Part shown: one piece after another, positions 20,731-28,808 of the stretch
Numbering within the stretch: position 1 is the stretch's first letter
Layout: each line of letters begins with the position of its first letter
Assembly (NCBI RefSeq): GCF_000876015.1
Contig: NZ_BBQM01000017.1
Coordinates: forward strand, 33,855-97,854
Length of the DNA stretch: 64,000 bases
Reading direction: 5' to 3'
DNA from: Cupriavidus basilensis
GTDB lineage: Bacteria > Pseudomonadota > Gammaproteobacteria > Burkholderiales > Burkholderiaceae
Made by a program: the position numbers and the translations under genes
Notes under the pieces: generated by a model
Seen by the model: the letters and a program-made list of their open reading frames with translations, nothing else
Told to the model about the DNA's origin: nothing
Database searches by the model: none

Positions 20731-21675
20731 TCAGCTCTCCTGTTCCTGCGCCGCGGCGGCGCGCCCGGCCGTGTGGTGGCGGCGCGTCCATGCCTGCAGC
20801 ACGTTGATGAGCAGCAGCAGCGCGAACGAGATCACCAGCATCACCACCGCCACCGCGGTAGCGCCCGCGTAGTCGTATTGCTCCAGCTTCGAATAGATCA
20901 TCAGCGGCGCGATCTCGGAGACCATCGGCATGTTGCCGGAGATGAACACCACCGAGCCGTACTCGCCGGTGGCGCGCGCGAACGACAGCGCGAAGCCGGT
21001 CAGCAGCGCCGGCAGGATGGTCGGCAGGATCACGCGCGCGAAGGTCTGCAGGCGCGTGGCGCCGAGGCTGGCGGCGGCCTCTTCCAGCTCCTGCTCCGCG
21101 TCCTCCAGCACCGGCTGCACCGTGCGCACCACGAACGGCAGCCCGATGAAGGTCAGCGCCACCACCACGCCCAGCGGGGTGAACGCCACCTTGATGCCGA
21201 GCGGCTCCAGGTAGCGGCCGATCCAGCCGTTGCCGGCATACAGCGCGGTCAGCGCGATACCGGCCACCGCGGTCGGCAGCGCGAACGGCAGGTCCACCAG
21301 CGCGTCGATCAGGCGCTTGCCCGGAAAGCGGTAGCGCACCAGCACCCACGCCACCACGAGGCCGAACACGGTATTGACGATGGCGGCGATCAGCGAGGCG
21401 CCGAAGCTCAGCTCCAGCGAGGCCACCACGCGCGGTGCCGTCACCGCGCCCCAGAACGCTTCCCAGCTCATGGTGAAGGTCTTGAGGAAGGTGGCCGACA
21501 GCGGGATCAGGACGATCAGCGTCAGGTAGAACAGCGTGAAGCCCAGCGACAGGCCGAAGCCGGGCAGCACCGTGAAATGCCGCCGGCTGGTCTTGCCGGG
21601 CAGGCGTCCGTGCGCCTGCGGGGCATCCGGCCGGGCCGGGGGCGGGTTGTCCGCCAGGGAAATCGAGGGAGGCAT
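20731..21675 (-). CDS. cysT: Sulfate ABC transporter permease CysT
   Basis: A 314-residue permease (also called CysU). The ATG at 21675 was chosen; the longer frame upstream reads as non-coding arginine-rich sequence. Features: FTLFYLTLIVLIPLSATFLK (first helix), FALPTAVAGIALTALYAGNG, the EAA-like loop ELEEAAASLGATRLQTFARVILP, and ARATGEYGSVVFISGNMP. It is the first gene of the cysTWA-cysB unit. The AT-rich region 21845-21903 upstream is its likely promoter. The periplasmic receptor gene sbp is not adjacent but lies 7.1 kb upstream, beyond the ssu genes. Confidence 0.95.
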   Translation of the reverse strand: MPPSISLADNPPPARPDAPQAHGRLPGKTSRRHFTVLPGFGLSLGFTLFYLTLIVLIPLSATFLKTFTMSWEAFWGAVTAPRVVASLELSFGASLIAAIVNTVFGLVVAWVLVRYRFPGKRLIDALVDLPFALPTAVAGIALTALYAGNGWIGRYLEPLGIKVAFTPLGVVVALTFIGLPFVVRTVQPVLEDAEQELEEAAASLGATRLQTFARVILPTILPALLTGFALSFARATGEYGSVVFISGNMPMVSEIAPLMIYSKLEQYDYAGATAVAVVMLVISFALLLLINVLQAWTRRHHTAGRAAAAQEQES

Positions 21676-21844
21676 ATCGTCTCGTGAGCGCCGTCTGTAT
21701 CCGCCCGCGCCCTGCCCGTCACGCGCGCACCGGCTGCGCGCGCCTGGCAGGCGCACTGGGCGGCCGGGCTTGCAGGGGGGCGGAACGGGAAACCGCTGGC
21801 GGCTTCTTTATGACGCCGGCGCATAACGCACCGGCCTACGAGAC

Positions 21845-21903
21845 AAATTCTGCAGATACGTCCTTATAAACAGAACGAATATTTGCGTATTTTCTTAGAC
21901 GTT
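21845..21903 (-). promoter_or_regulatory. AT-rich promoter region of cysTWA-cysB with sulfur box
   Basis: A strikingly AT-rich block in otherwise GC-rich DNA, between the hydrolase stop codon and cysT. On the minus strand, 21880-21862 reads ATTCGTTCTGTTTATAAGG. A very similar box lies upstream of sbp (29939-29920). This is a good candidate for CysB-type activator binding plus a promoter -10 element. The function is inferred. Confidence 0.45.
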
Positions 21904-22581
21904 TTAGATATAAGGGATGGTCGAGGACACTTCCACCTCGGCATCCCACGGCCCGGCGCGGTCTCCAGCCAGGCCGGCGCTGCCTTGCGCCTCGATGCGC
22001 TGGATCAGGGTATCGAGCAGGGCCAGCCCCGCCGGCCACTGGCCCAGGCCGGAATCGGCATTGATGTGACCCAGCGTGCCCGCGTCGTGCAGCTCGCTGC
22101 CCCACAGCGTGCCCCAGCTGAACGCGGTGCGCTGCTGCATCCAGGGATCGTTGCGGCTGGCCACGAGGATGGTCGGGAACGGCAGCCGGTGCGCCGGCAG
22201 CAGGCCGGCCACGCCGAACTTGTCCGGATCGGCCGGCGCCACCAGCAAGGCGCCGGCGATGCCCTCGGCGTCGAGCGCGGCCTGGCGCAGCGTGGCCAGG
22301 CAGCCGAAACTGTGCGCCACCAGGATGGCCCCGCGCGACGCCACGCGCTGGGCGCGCATGATGCTCTCCGAGACGCGCTCGGCCCACAGCGGCAGGCTCG
22401 GGCGCGACCAGTCGTGCTGCTCCACGCGCTGCCAGTCGGGAAAGCGCTGCTCCCAGCGGCTCTGCCAGTGGCCCGGGCCGCTGCCGTGCAGGCCGGGCAC
22501 GGTGAGGATCTGCAGGCCCTTCGGCACTTTCAGCCGCACCTCGGCCGCCGGCGCGGCGGCCATCCCCTTGCTTTGCGTCAT
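21904..22581 (-). CDS. RBBP9/YdeN-type alpha/beta hydrolase
   Basis: A 225-residue protein. After a variable N-terminal tail comes LQILTVPGLHGSGPGHWQSRWE, the signature of the RBBP9/YdeN serine hydrolase family. The nucleophile serine is in ILVAHSFGCLATL, an aspartate in LVASRNDPWM is the likely acid, and the histidine is in AGTLGHINADSGLG. Its start codon overlaps the stop of the EAL gene by four bases (ATGA), so the two are translationally coupled. The substrate is unknown; its place inside a sulfur cluster suggests a sulfur-related ester or thioester, but that is speculation. Confidence 0.87.
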   Translation of the reverse strand: MTQSKGMAAAPAAEVRLKVPKGLQILTVPGLHGSGPGHWQSRWEQRFPDWQRVEQHDWSRPSLPLWAERVSESIMRAQRVASRGAILVAHSFGCLATLRQAALDAEGIAGALLVAPADPDKFGVAGLLPAHRLPFPTILVASRNDPWMQQRTAFSWGTLWGSELHDAGTLGHINADSGLGQWPAGLALLDTLIQRIEAQGSAGLAGDRAGPWDAEVEVSSTIPYI

Positions 22582-23486
22582 ATCGGCTCCTTGCTGTACT
22601 CCAGCGGCGCGCCGCCCGGCCCGGAGCGCGCCTGCCCGCCGGCATCGCCGGCGCCGGGCGCCTCCGTGTCCGGCCGCGTCTCGCGCAGCCGGCGTGCGCT
22701 TACCGCCTCTCCGGTAAACACGCCCTGCCCTAGCACGATGCCCGCCGCCTGCAGCCGCTCGGCATGCTCGGCGTTCTGCAGCCGGCGCCCGATCAGGGTC
22801 ACGCCGGCGCTGTCGGCGCTGGCCTGCAGCCCGGCGAGCTGGCGGTCGGTCCAGTTGCGGCGCATGTCGAGCTTGAGCCAATTGGGCAACGCGTGCGCCA
22901 TCAGCGCGCCGGCCTCGGCCGGGTCGGACGCCTGCAGGCTCACGGCGAAGCCGTTGCGCCGGTAGTTGCCGACCACGTGGAGCAGCAGCGGCAGGTCGTC
23001 GTTGGCGCTGGCCGGCACCTGGATCACGAAGCGGTCGAGCGGCAGGCCGAGCGACTGCAGCGCGCGCCGGAACGCCGCGCCGTGGTCGTCCGCGACCGCG
23101 GCCAGCAGCCGGTTGTGCACGTTGAGCACCAGCTTGCGGTCGCCGTCCGCGGCGAAATAGTTGATCGCGTGCACCAGCCGCGAGAGCCGGTCGAGCGACA
23201 CCAGCGAGGCGTCGTCGGCCGCCATCGCGAACAGCTTCCACGCCGCCAGCCCCACGCCGTCGCCGGCATAGGTGCGCAGCGTGCCTTCGTGCGCCACCAC
23301 GTCGCGGCTCGACAGGGTGATGAGCGGCTCGAAGGCGCTGGTCAGCGAACAATTGTAGAACTGGCCCTGCACCTGGCCGTGCTCGTCCCGCCATAGCTGG
23401 CGGTCGCTGCCGGGTTGCCGCGGCAGTCCGTCCAGGTAATGCGTGAGGGCTGCCAGCCCCACGCCTGCTTCATCCGCGCTTGCCAT
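22578..23486 (-). CDS. Degenerate EAL-domain protein within the sulfur cluster
   Basis: A 302-residue protein with the fold outline of an EAL cyclic-di-GMP phosphodiesterase. FEPLITLSSRDVVAHEGTLR aligns with the family start, but the EAL triplet reads EGT. Later landmarks are LVLNVHNRLLAAVAD, RFVIQVPASANDD (the usual glutamate of the EIT strand is lost), GFAVSLQA and WLKLDMRR. QGVFTGEAVSARRL stands in place of the usual GYxxGRP. With most metal ligands changed it is unlikely to cleave cyclic-di-GMP and may be a binding or scaffold protein. It is coupled to the hydrolase gene downstream and follows mopI by 38 bp. Confidence 0.83.
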   Translation of the reverse strand: MASADEAGVGLAALTHYLDGLPRQPGSDRQLWRDEHGQVQGQFYNCSLTSAFEPLITLSSRDVVAHEGTLRTYAGDGVGLAAWKLFAMAADDASLVSLDRLSRLVHAINYFAADGDRKLVLNVHNRLLAAVADDHGAAFRRALQSLGLPLDRFVIQVPASANDDLPLLLHVVGNYRRNGFAVSLQASDPAEAGALMAHALPNWLKLDMRRNWTDRQLAGLQASADSAGVTLIGRRLQNAEHAERLQAAGIVLGQGVFTGEAVSARRLRETRPDTEAPGAGDAGGQARSGPGGAPLEYSKEPI

Positions 23487-23524
23487 GACGAATTCCTTTT
23501 GCGCCTGCTGCCCGAGGCGGGGCC

Positions 23525-23740
23525 TCAGAGCTTGGCCAGCGAAACCTCGGTGGCCTTGACCAGGGCAACCACTTCGCTGCCGATGGTGAGGCCGAGATCC
23601 TTGACCGAGCGGGTGGTGATGACCGAGGTGACGATGCCGGCCGGCGTCTCGACGTCGACTTCCGAGACCACCGGGCCTTCGATGATGGCGGCGACCTTGC
23701 CGCGGAACTGGTTGCGAACGTTGATGGCTTGAATGCTCAT
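23525..23740 (-). CDS. Molybdopterin-binding (TOBE/Mop) protein
   Basis: A 71-residue protein forming a single Mop/TOBE domain: MSIQAINVRNQFRGKVAAII, then GPVVSEVDVETPAGIVTSVITTRSVKDLGL, then GSEVVALVKATEVSLAKL. Mop proteins such as MopI bind molybdate (or related oxyanions) as oligomers and act as stores or buffers. Finding one between ssuB and cysT suggests handling of tungstate, molybdate or sulfate oxyanions, which compete for similar carriers. Strand and spacing agree with cotranscription with the ssu genes. Confidence 0.92.
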   Translation of the reverse strand: MSIQAINVRNQFRGKVAAIIEGPVVSEVDVETPAGIVTSVITTRSVKDLGLTIGSEVVALVKATEVSLAKL

Positions 23741-23840
23741 GATAGAAGCTCCGTTGTACGAGTGAAAATGAAGAATGCGTAAAAGATGGCGCTGAGTGGC
23801 GCCCGCGGCGCGCCCGGCACGGACGCGGGATGTGCGCCGT

Positions 23841-23937
23841 GCCACCTGTGCCGCCTGCCGCTTCTGCCGCTTCTGCCGTTCCTGCTGCCGCTGCTGCCGC
23901 TGTTGTCCCTGCTGTCTCTGTTGTCCCTGCCCTGCCT
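23841..23937. repeat. Low-complexity CTGCCG/CTGTCC-type repeat
   Basis: About 95 bp of imperfect six- and nine-base units (cTGCCGcTtCTGCCG, then cTGTTGTCCCTG) in the 208-bp gap between ssuB and mopI. No coding frame is convincing. Read on the minus strand it is a purine-rich CAG/GGCAG run. Confidence 0.6.
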
Positions 23938-23948
23938 CCCGCCGGGCG

Positions 23949-24806
23949 CTAGATCGCCCAGCGCACCGAATCCACGGTCCGCCCGGCCAGCCAGTCGGCC
24001 TGGCCGTCCTCACGCGGCGCCGGCTCCTCGCCGGCGCGCTGCATGACCCGGCGCAGCACCGCGTCCTCGAGCTGCGCGAAAGCCGCCGAGCCGCGCTGGC
24101 GCGGCCGCGGCAGCGCCACGCGCTGGTCCAGCGCGATGCGCCCGTCCTCGATCAGCACCACGCGGTCGGCCAGCGCCACCGCTTCCGAGACATCGTGCGT
24201 GACCAGCAGCGCGGTGAAGCCCAGGCGCTGCCACAGTCCTTCGATCAGGCCCTGCATCTCGATGCGCGTGAGCGCGTCGAGCGCGCCCAGCGGCTCGTCG
24301 AGCAGCAGCAGGCGCGGATGGTGGACCAGCGCGCGCGCCAGCGCCACGCGCTGGCGCTGGCCGCCCGACAGGCGCGCCGGCCATTCGTCGGCGCGCTCGG
24401 CCAGGCCGACCTGCGCCAGCACGCGGGCCGCGTCGGCGCGGCGCGCACGCGGCAAACCCAGCGCCACGTTGTCCAGCACCTTCTTCCAGGGCAGCAGGCG
24501 CGCGTCCTGGAACATCACCCGCACTGCCTCGCGCTGCGCGCGGCCCGGCGCGTCGTCGAGCGCCACGGTGCCGCCGTCGCTGTCTTCCAGGCCCGCCACC
24601 AGCCGCAGCAAGGTGCTCTTGCCGCAGCCGCTGCGGCCCACGATGGCGAGGAACTCGCCGGGCGCGGCCTGCAGGTCGATGCCGTGCAGCACCTCGCGCC
24701 CGCCGTACTGCTTGACCACCTGCTGCACGCGCAGCGCCAGGCCGGGGACGACCTCGCTGGCGGGAACCTCGGCCAGTGCCGCGTGTTCGATCGGATTGCT
24801 CTGCAT
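23949..24806 (-). CDS. ssuB: Aliphatic sulfonate ABC transporter ATP-binding protein
   Basis: A 285-residue ATPase. Walker A is GRSGCGKSTLLRLVAG, the signature LSGGQRQRVALARAL, Walker B RLLLLDEPLGALD, and the switch histidine is in LLVTHDVSEAVALAD. VRVMFQDARLLPWKKVLDNV is the Q-loop wording characteristic of the SsuB/TauB nitrate-sulfonate-taurine group. It energises SsuC. Twenty-three bases separate it from ssuC. It is a little longer than E. coli SsuB (about 255), with both an N-terminal and a C-terminal extension. Confidence 0.94.
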   Translation of the reverse strand: MQSNPIEHAALAEVPASEVVPGLALRVQQVVKQYGGREVLHGIDLQAAPGEFLAIVGRSGCGKSTLLRLVAGLEDSDGGTVALDDAPGRAQREAVRVMFQDARLLPWKKVLDNVALGLPRARRADAARVLAQVGLAERADEWPARLSGGQRQRVALARALVHHPRLLLLDEPLGALDALTRIEMQGLIEGLWQRLGFTALLVTHDVSEAVALADRVVLIEDGRIALDQRVALPRPRQRGSAAFAQLEDAVLRRVMQRAGEEPAPREDGQADWLAGRTVDSVRWAI

Positions 24807-24829
24807 GTCGTGTTCTCCTTGGCGCGCGC

Positions 24830-25639
24830 TCAATGCGCCTGGTAGCCGGGATGCCAGCGCAGCCAGAACCGCTCCAGCCCGCGCGACAGCAGGTCGGCCA
24901 GCTTGCCCAGCAGCGCGTAGAGCAGGATGCCCACCAGCACCACGTCGGTCTGCAGGAACTCGCGCGCGTTCATGGTCATGTAGCCGATGCCCGATTGCGC
25001 CGAGATGGTTTCCGCCACGATCAGGATCACCCACATCAGGCCGAGCGAGAAACGCACGCCCACCAGGATGCTGGGCAAGGCGCCCGGCAGGATCACCTCG
25101 CGGTACAGCCGCCAGCCGGACAGGCCGTAGCTGCGCGCCATCTCGATCAGGCCCGGGTCCACCGCGCGGATGCCGTGGTAGGTGTTGAGGTAGATCGGGA
25201 AAAACACGCCCAGCGAGACCAGGAACAGCTTGGCGGTCTCGTCGATGCCGAACCACAGGATCACCAGCGGGATCAGCGCCAGCGTGGGAATGTTGCGGAT
25301 CATCTGCAGCGTGCTGTCGAGCAGCGTCGCGGCCGGGCGGAAGGTGCCGGTCAGCAGCCCCAGCACGAGCCCGAAGCCGCCGCCGATGGCGAAGCCGGCC
25401 GCCGCGCGCCAGCTGCTGACCCATACGTGGCGCCACAGTTCGCCGGTCACGGCCAGGCCCCACGCGGCTTTCACCACGTCGAGCGGCGCCGGCAGGATGC
25501 GGCTGGACAGCCAGCCGGCCTGCGCGGCCAGCTGCCAGCCCAGCACCAGCAGCACCGGGACCGCCCACGGCGCGGCGGCGGCCGCGGCCTGATGCAGCCA
25601 CGCGATGCGGCGCGGCGGGAGTGTCGAGGGGGCGCTCAT
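24830..25639 (-). CDS. ssuC: Aliphatic sulfonate ABC transporter permease
   Basis: A 269-residue inner-membrane permease with about six helices. The EAA loop reads IEMARSYGLSGWRLYREVILPGALP and contacts SsuB. LQMIRNIPTLALIPLVILWFGI and WVILIVAETISAQSGIGYM are typical of SsuC/TauC proteins. It starts at the ATG at 25639, 11 bases after the ssuD stop, so the pair is in one transcript. Confidence 0.95.
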   Translation of the reverse strand: MSAPSTLPPRRIAWLHQAAAAAAPWAVPVLLVLGWQLAAQAGWLSSRILPAPLDVVKAAWGLAVTGELWRHVWVSSWRAAAGFAIGGGFGLVLGLLTGTFRPAATLLDSTLQMIRNIPTLALIPLVILWFGIDETAKLFLVSLGVFFPIYLNTYHGIRAVDPGLIEMARSYGLSGWRLYREVILPGALPSILVGVRFSLGLMWVILIVAETISAQSGIGYMTMNAREFLQTDVVLVGILLYALLGKLADLLSRGLERFWLRWHPGYQAH

Positions 25640-25650
25640 GGCGTGTCTCC

Positions 25651-26814
25651 TCAGCTCTGCGACGCGCGCGGCACGATGCCGGTCGCCATCACTTCGCCGA
25701 ACGGGCCGGACAGCACCTTGCCCGGCAGCTTGTCCTGCACCGAGCGCGGCAGCAGCGGGAACACCAGCTCGGCGAAGCGGTAGGCTTCCTCGAGGTGCGG
25801 GTAGCCGGACAGCACGAAGGTGTCGATGCCCAGCTCGGCGTATTCCTGCATGCGCGCGGCCACGGTCCGCGCGTCGCCCACCAGCGCGGTGCCGGCGCCG
25901 CCGCGCACCAGGCCGACGCCGGCCCACAGGTTGGGGCTGATCTCCAGCTCCGCGCGCGAGCGCTTGCCGCCGCCGGCGTGCAGCGCGGCCATGCGGCGCT
26001 GGCCCTCGGAATCCATCTTGGCGAACACCGCCTGCGCGCGCGCCACGGTCTCGTCGTCGAGGTGGCTGATCAGCTGGTCGGCCGCGGCCCAGGCCTCGGC
26101 GTCGGTCTCGCGCACGATCACGTGCAGGCGGATGCCGAAGCGCACGGTGCGCCCGTGGCGCGCGGCGCGCGCGCGCACGTCGGCCAGCTTCTTCGCCACG
26201 TCCTGCAGCGGCTCGCCCCAGGTCAGGTAGGTTTCGACCTGCTCGGCGGCCAGCTCGTGCGCGGCTTCCGACGAGCCGCCGAAATACACCGGCGGATGCG
26301 GCCGCTGCAGCGGCGGGTACAGGACCTTGGCGCCCTTGACCTTGAGATGCTTGCCGTCGAAGTCCACCGCGGCGCCTTCGTGGCTGGCGGCCAGCACGTC
26401 GCGCCACACGCGGATGAACTCGGCCGAGGCTTCATAGCGCTCGGCATGGTCGAGGAACAGGCCATCACCTTCGAGCTCCGACACGTCGCCGCCGGTCACG
26501 AGGTTGACCAGCAGCCGCCCGCCGGACAGGCGGTCGAACGTGGCCGCCATGCGCGCGGCCAGCGTGGGCGCCATCAGACCCGGGCGCACCGCCACCAGGA
26601 AGCGCAGCCGGCGCGTGACCGCGGCCAGCATCGAGGCGGCCACCCACGGATCTTCGCAGGAGCGGCCGGTGGGAATCAGCACGCCTTCGTAGCCGAGGTT
26701 GTCGGCGGCGGTGGCGATCTGCTTCAGGTAATCGAAATTGACTTCGCGCGCCCCATCCGAGGTGCCGAGATAGCGGCTGTCGCCGTGCGTGGGGATGAAC
26801 CAGAAAACCTGCAT
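25651..26814 (-). CDS. ssuD: FMNH2-dependent alkanesulfonate monooxygenase
   Basis: A 387-residue TIM-barrel enzyme of the bacterial luciferase superfamily, the normal SsuD length (about 380). It oxidises C1-type and longer alkanesulfonates with O2 and FMNH2 to an aldehyde plus sulfite, so sulfur can enter cysteine synthesis. The opening MQVFWFIPTHGDSRYLGTSD, the LIPTGRSCEDPWV strand, NLVTGGDVSELEGDGLFLDH and FGGSSEAAHELAAEQV are SsuD wording. Reduced flavin is supplied by SsuE, encoded two genes upstream. Confidence 0.96.
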   Translation of the reverse strand: MQVFWFIPTHGDSRYLGTSDGAREVNFDYLKQIATAADNLGYEGVLIPTGRSCEDPWVAASMLAAVTRRLRFLVAVRPGLMAPTLAARMAATFDRLSGGRLLVNLVTGGDVSELEGDGLFLDHAERYEASAEFIRVWRDVLAASHEGAAVDFDGKHLKVKGAKVLYPPLQRPHPPVYFGGSSEAAHELAAEQVETYLTWGEPLQDVAKKLADVRARAARHGRTVRFGIRLHVIVRETDAEAWAAADQLISHLDDETVARAQAVFAKMDSEGQRRMAALHAGGGKRSRAELEISPNLWAGVGLVRGGAGTALVGDARTVAARMQEYAELGIDTFVLSGYPHLEEAYRFAELVFPLLPRSVQDKLPGKVLSGPFGEVMATGIVPRASQS

Positions 26815-26903
26815 GTCTTCACCTGTTGAGCTTGTCGGGGGCTATGGGATCAGGGCCGTTCTGGGCGACAGCCTCGTGGAATCGTGCGCGGCCGGCGCGC
26901 CGC

Positions 26904-27938
26904 TCAGCGCTGCGCCTGCCAGGCGGCGTCGGCCACCTTGACCGGCTTGGGAATCAGCTTGAGCGTGTAGAACACGTCGGCGATGCGCTGCTGCTCGCCC
27001 AGCACGGCCGGCGTCACGGCCTTGGCGCCGTAGGAAAAGCGCGACACCGCCAGCGTCACCACGGCCGGGTCGAGGCCCAGTTGCGGGACCAGCACGGTCA
27101 CGGCTTCCTTGGGGTTCTTCTCGGCCCAGGTGCCCAGCGTGGCGAGCTCGTCCAGGATCAGGTTGACCACGTCGGGCCGGGCCTGCGCGTAAGGGCGCGA
27201 GGCCAGGTAGAACTGGTGGTTGCTGACCACGTTCTTGCCGTTGGCGCCGCGGCCGTCGGCCAGCACGCGCGCGTCGAGCTGCTTCTCGGCGGCGGCCAGG
27301 AACGGGTCCCAGATCGCCCAGGCGTCCACCGCGCCGCGCTCGAAGGCCGCGCGCGCGTCGGCCGGGGCCAGGTAGACCGGCTGGATCTCGCTGTAGGGCA
27401 CGCCGGCCTTTTCCAGCAGGCGCACCAGCAGGTAATGCACGTTCGAGCCCTTGTTCAGCGCCACGCGCTTGCCGCGCAGGTCCGCCACCGACTTGAGCGC
27501 CGAACCCTTGGGCACCACGATGGCTTCGGCCGCCGGCGCGGGCGGCTCGTTGCCGATGTAGGCCAGTTGCGCGCCGGCGGCCTGCGCGAAGATCGGCGGG
27601 GCTTCGCCCACGGTGCCGAAATCGATGGCGCCCACGTTCAGGCCTTCGAGCAGTTGCGGGCCGGCCGGGAACTCCGTCCACCTGACCGCGATGCCCAGCG
27701 GCGCGAGGCGCTTTTCCAGCGTGCCGCGCGCCTTGAGCAGCGTCAGCGTGCCGTACTTCTGGTAGCCGATGCGCAGCACCTTGTTGCTGGTGTCCTGCGC
27801 CTGCGCGCGGCCGGGCAGCAGCGCATAGGCCAGGCCGGTGGCGGCCACCAGCGCGGCCAGCAGCAGGCGGCGCTTGAGGCTGGCGCCGGCGGCGGGCGCG
27901 CTGTGGTGGCCGGCGGGCGTGGAGATGGGCGAAGTCAT
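26904..27938 (-). CDS. ssuA: Aliphatic sulfonate-binding periplasmic protein
   Basis: A 344-residue receptor with an N-terminal export signal (LKRRLLLAALVAATGLAYALLPGRAQA). The mature protein begins VLRIGYQKYGTLTLLKARGT, the classic SsuA start. WTEFPAGPQLLEGLNVGAIDFG is the ligand-loop region and GSNVHYLLVRLLEKAG the hinge segment. It delivers alkanesulfonates to SsuC and SsuB. The ATG at 27938 is preceded by AGGACC. The gap to ssuE is 144 bp, and a start 32 codons further upstream is less likely. Confidence 0.94.
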   Translation of the reverse strand: MTSPISTPAGHHSAPAAGASLKRRLLLAALVAATGLAYALLPGRAQAQDTSNKVLRIGYQKYGTLTLLKARGTLEKRLAPLGIAVRWTEFPAGPQLLEGLNVGAIDFGTVGEAPPIFAQAAGAQLAYIGNEPPAPAAEAIVVPKGSALKSVADLRGKRVALNKGSNVHYLLVRLLEKAGVPYSEIQPVYLAPADARAAFERGAVDAWAIWDPFLAAAEKQLDARVLADGRGANGKNVVSNHQFYLASRPYAQARPDVVNLILDELATLGTWAEKNPKEAVTVLVPQLGLDPAVVTLAVSRFSYGAKAVTPAVLGEQQRIADVFYTLKLIPKPVKVADAAWQAQR

Positions 27939-28082
27939 GTGGAATGGTCCTGTACGAAGATGATCCTGTGCGAAGCGAAGCAAGGCGATGCGGCGCGCGC
28001 ATGCCCGCCTGCCGGCCCGCAGGCGGCATGGCAATCAAGGCGCGAGGCAAGCGGGCGGGCGGCAGGCGCCGCCCGCGTCAAC

Positions 28083-28733
28083 TCAGGCGGAACATCGCCC
28101 GGCCGCGGCCGGGCGCGCCGCCGCGCGCGCGAATGCGGCGGGCGCGGTGGACGTATCCGCGCTGGCGGCCGTGCCGGGCAGCAGGTCCAGCGGCACCGCG
28201 ATGCGGGCATGGGCCAGCGCCTCGCGCAGGCGCAGCACGCCTTCGGCCAGGCGCGCATCCAGCGCGGGATCGAGGCTCAGGCCTTGCGTCTCGGAATAGG
28301 CGATCTGCTGGTCCACGGCGAAGATGCCGGGCAGGATGTGGCGCGCGCCGAGCGCGGACAGCACCGGGCGCAAGGCGTAGTCGATGGCCAGCGTGTGGGC
28401 CAGGCTGCCGCCGGTGGCGATCGGCAGCACCACCTTGTCGCGCAGGCCGGTCTGGGGCAGCAGGTCGAGGAAGGTCTTGAGCAGGCCGCTGTAGGCCGCC
28501 TTGTAGACCGGCGTGGCCAGGATCACCACCTGGGCCTCGGCCACCGCGCGGGCGGCGGCGGCGATCTCGGGGTCGTCCACCCTGGCCGCCAGCAGCGCGG
28601 CGGGCGGCAGTTCCCGCAGCGCCAGGTGGCTGGTACGCTCGCCGGCGGCTTCGAGCACGCCGCGCAGATGCGTCAGCAGGTGTCCGGAGCGCGACGGTGC
28701 GGAGGGGCTGCCGGACAGGGTCAGGATGGACAT
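28083..28733 (-). CDS. ssuE: NAD(P)H-dependent FMN reductase of the sulfonate system
   Basis: A 216-residue flavodoxin-like reductase. The phosphate loop is LSGSPSAPSRS, and VVILATPVYKAAYSGLLKTFLDLLPQ includes the tyrosine-bearing helix special to SsuE. LPIATGGSLAHTLAIDYALRPVL is the second flavin-contact region. It passes FMNH2 to SsuD. E. coli SsuE is about 190 residues; the extra length here is an alanine-rich C-terminal tail of low complexity. It lies 75 bp downstream of sbp. Confidence 0.94.
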   Translation of the reverse strand: MSILTLSGSPSAPSRSGHLLTHLRGVLEAAGERTSHLALRELPPAALLAARVDDPEIAAAARAVAEAQVVILATPVYKAAYSGLLKTFLDLLPQTGLRDKVVLPIATGGSLAHTLAIDYALRPVLSALGARHILPGIFAVDQQIAYSETQGLSLDPALDARLAEGVLRLREALAHARIAVPLDLLPGTAASADTSTAPAAFARAAARPAAAGRCSA

Positions 28734-28808
28734 CGGGCTTTCCTTGTTGGCTGGTTGGCGCAGCGGGCGCGGCGGGTTCTTCGGTGGGCGCCGCGCTCAC
28801 GCCGCCGC

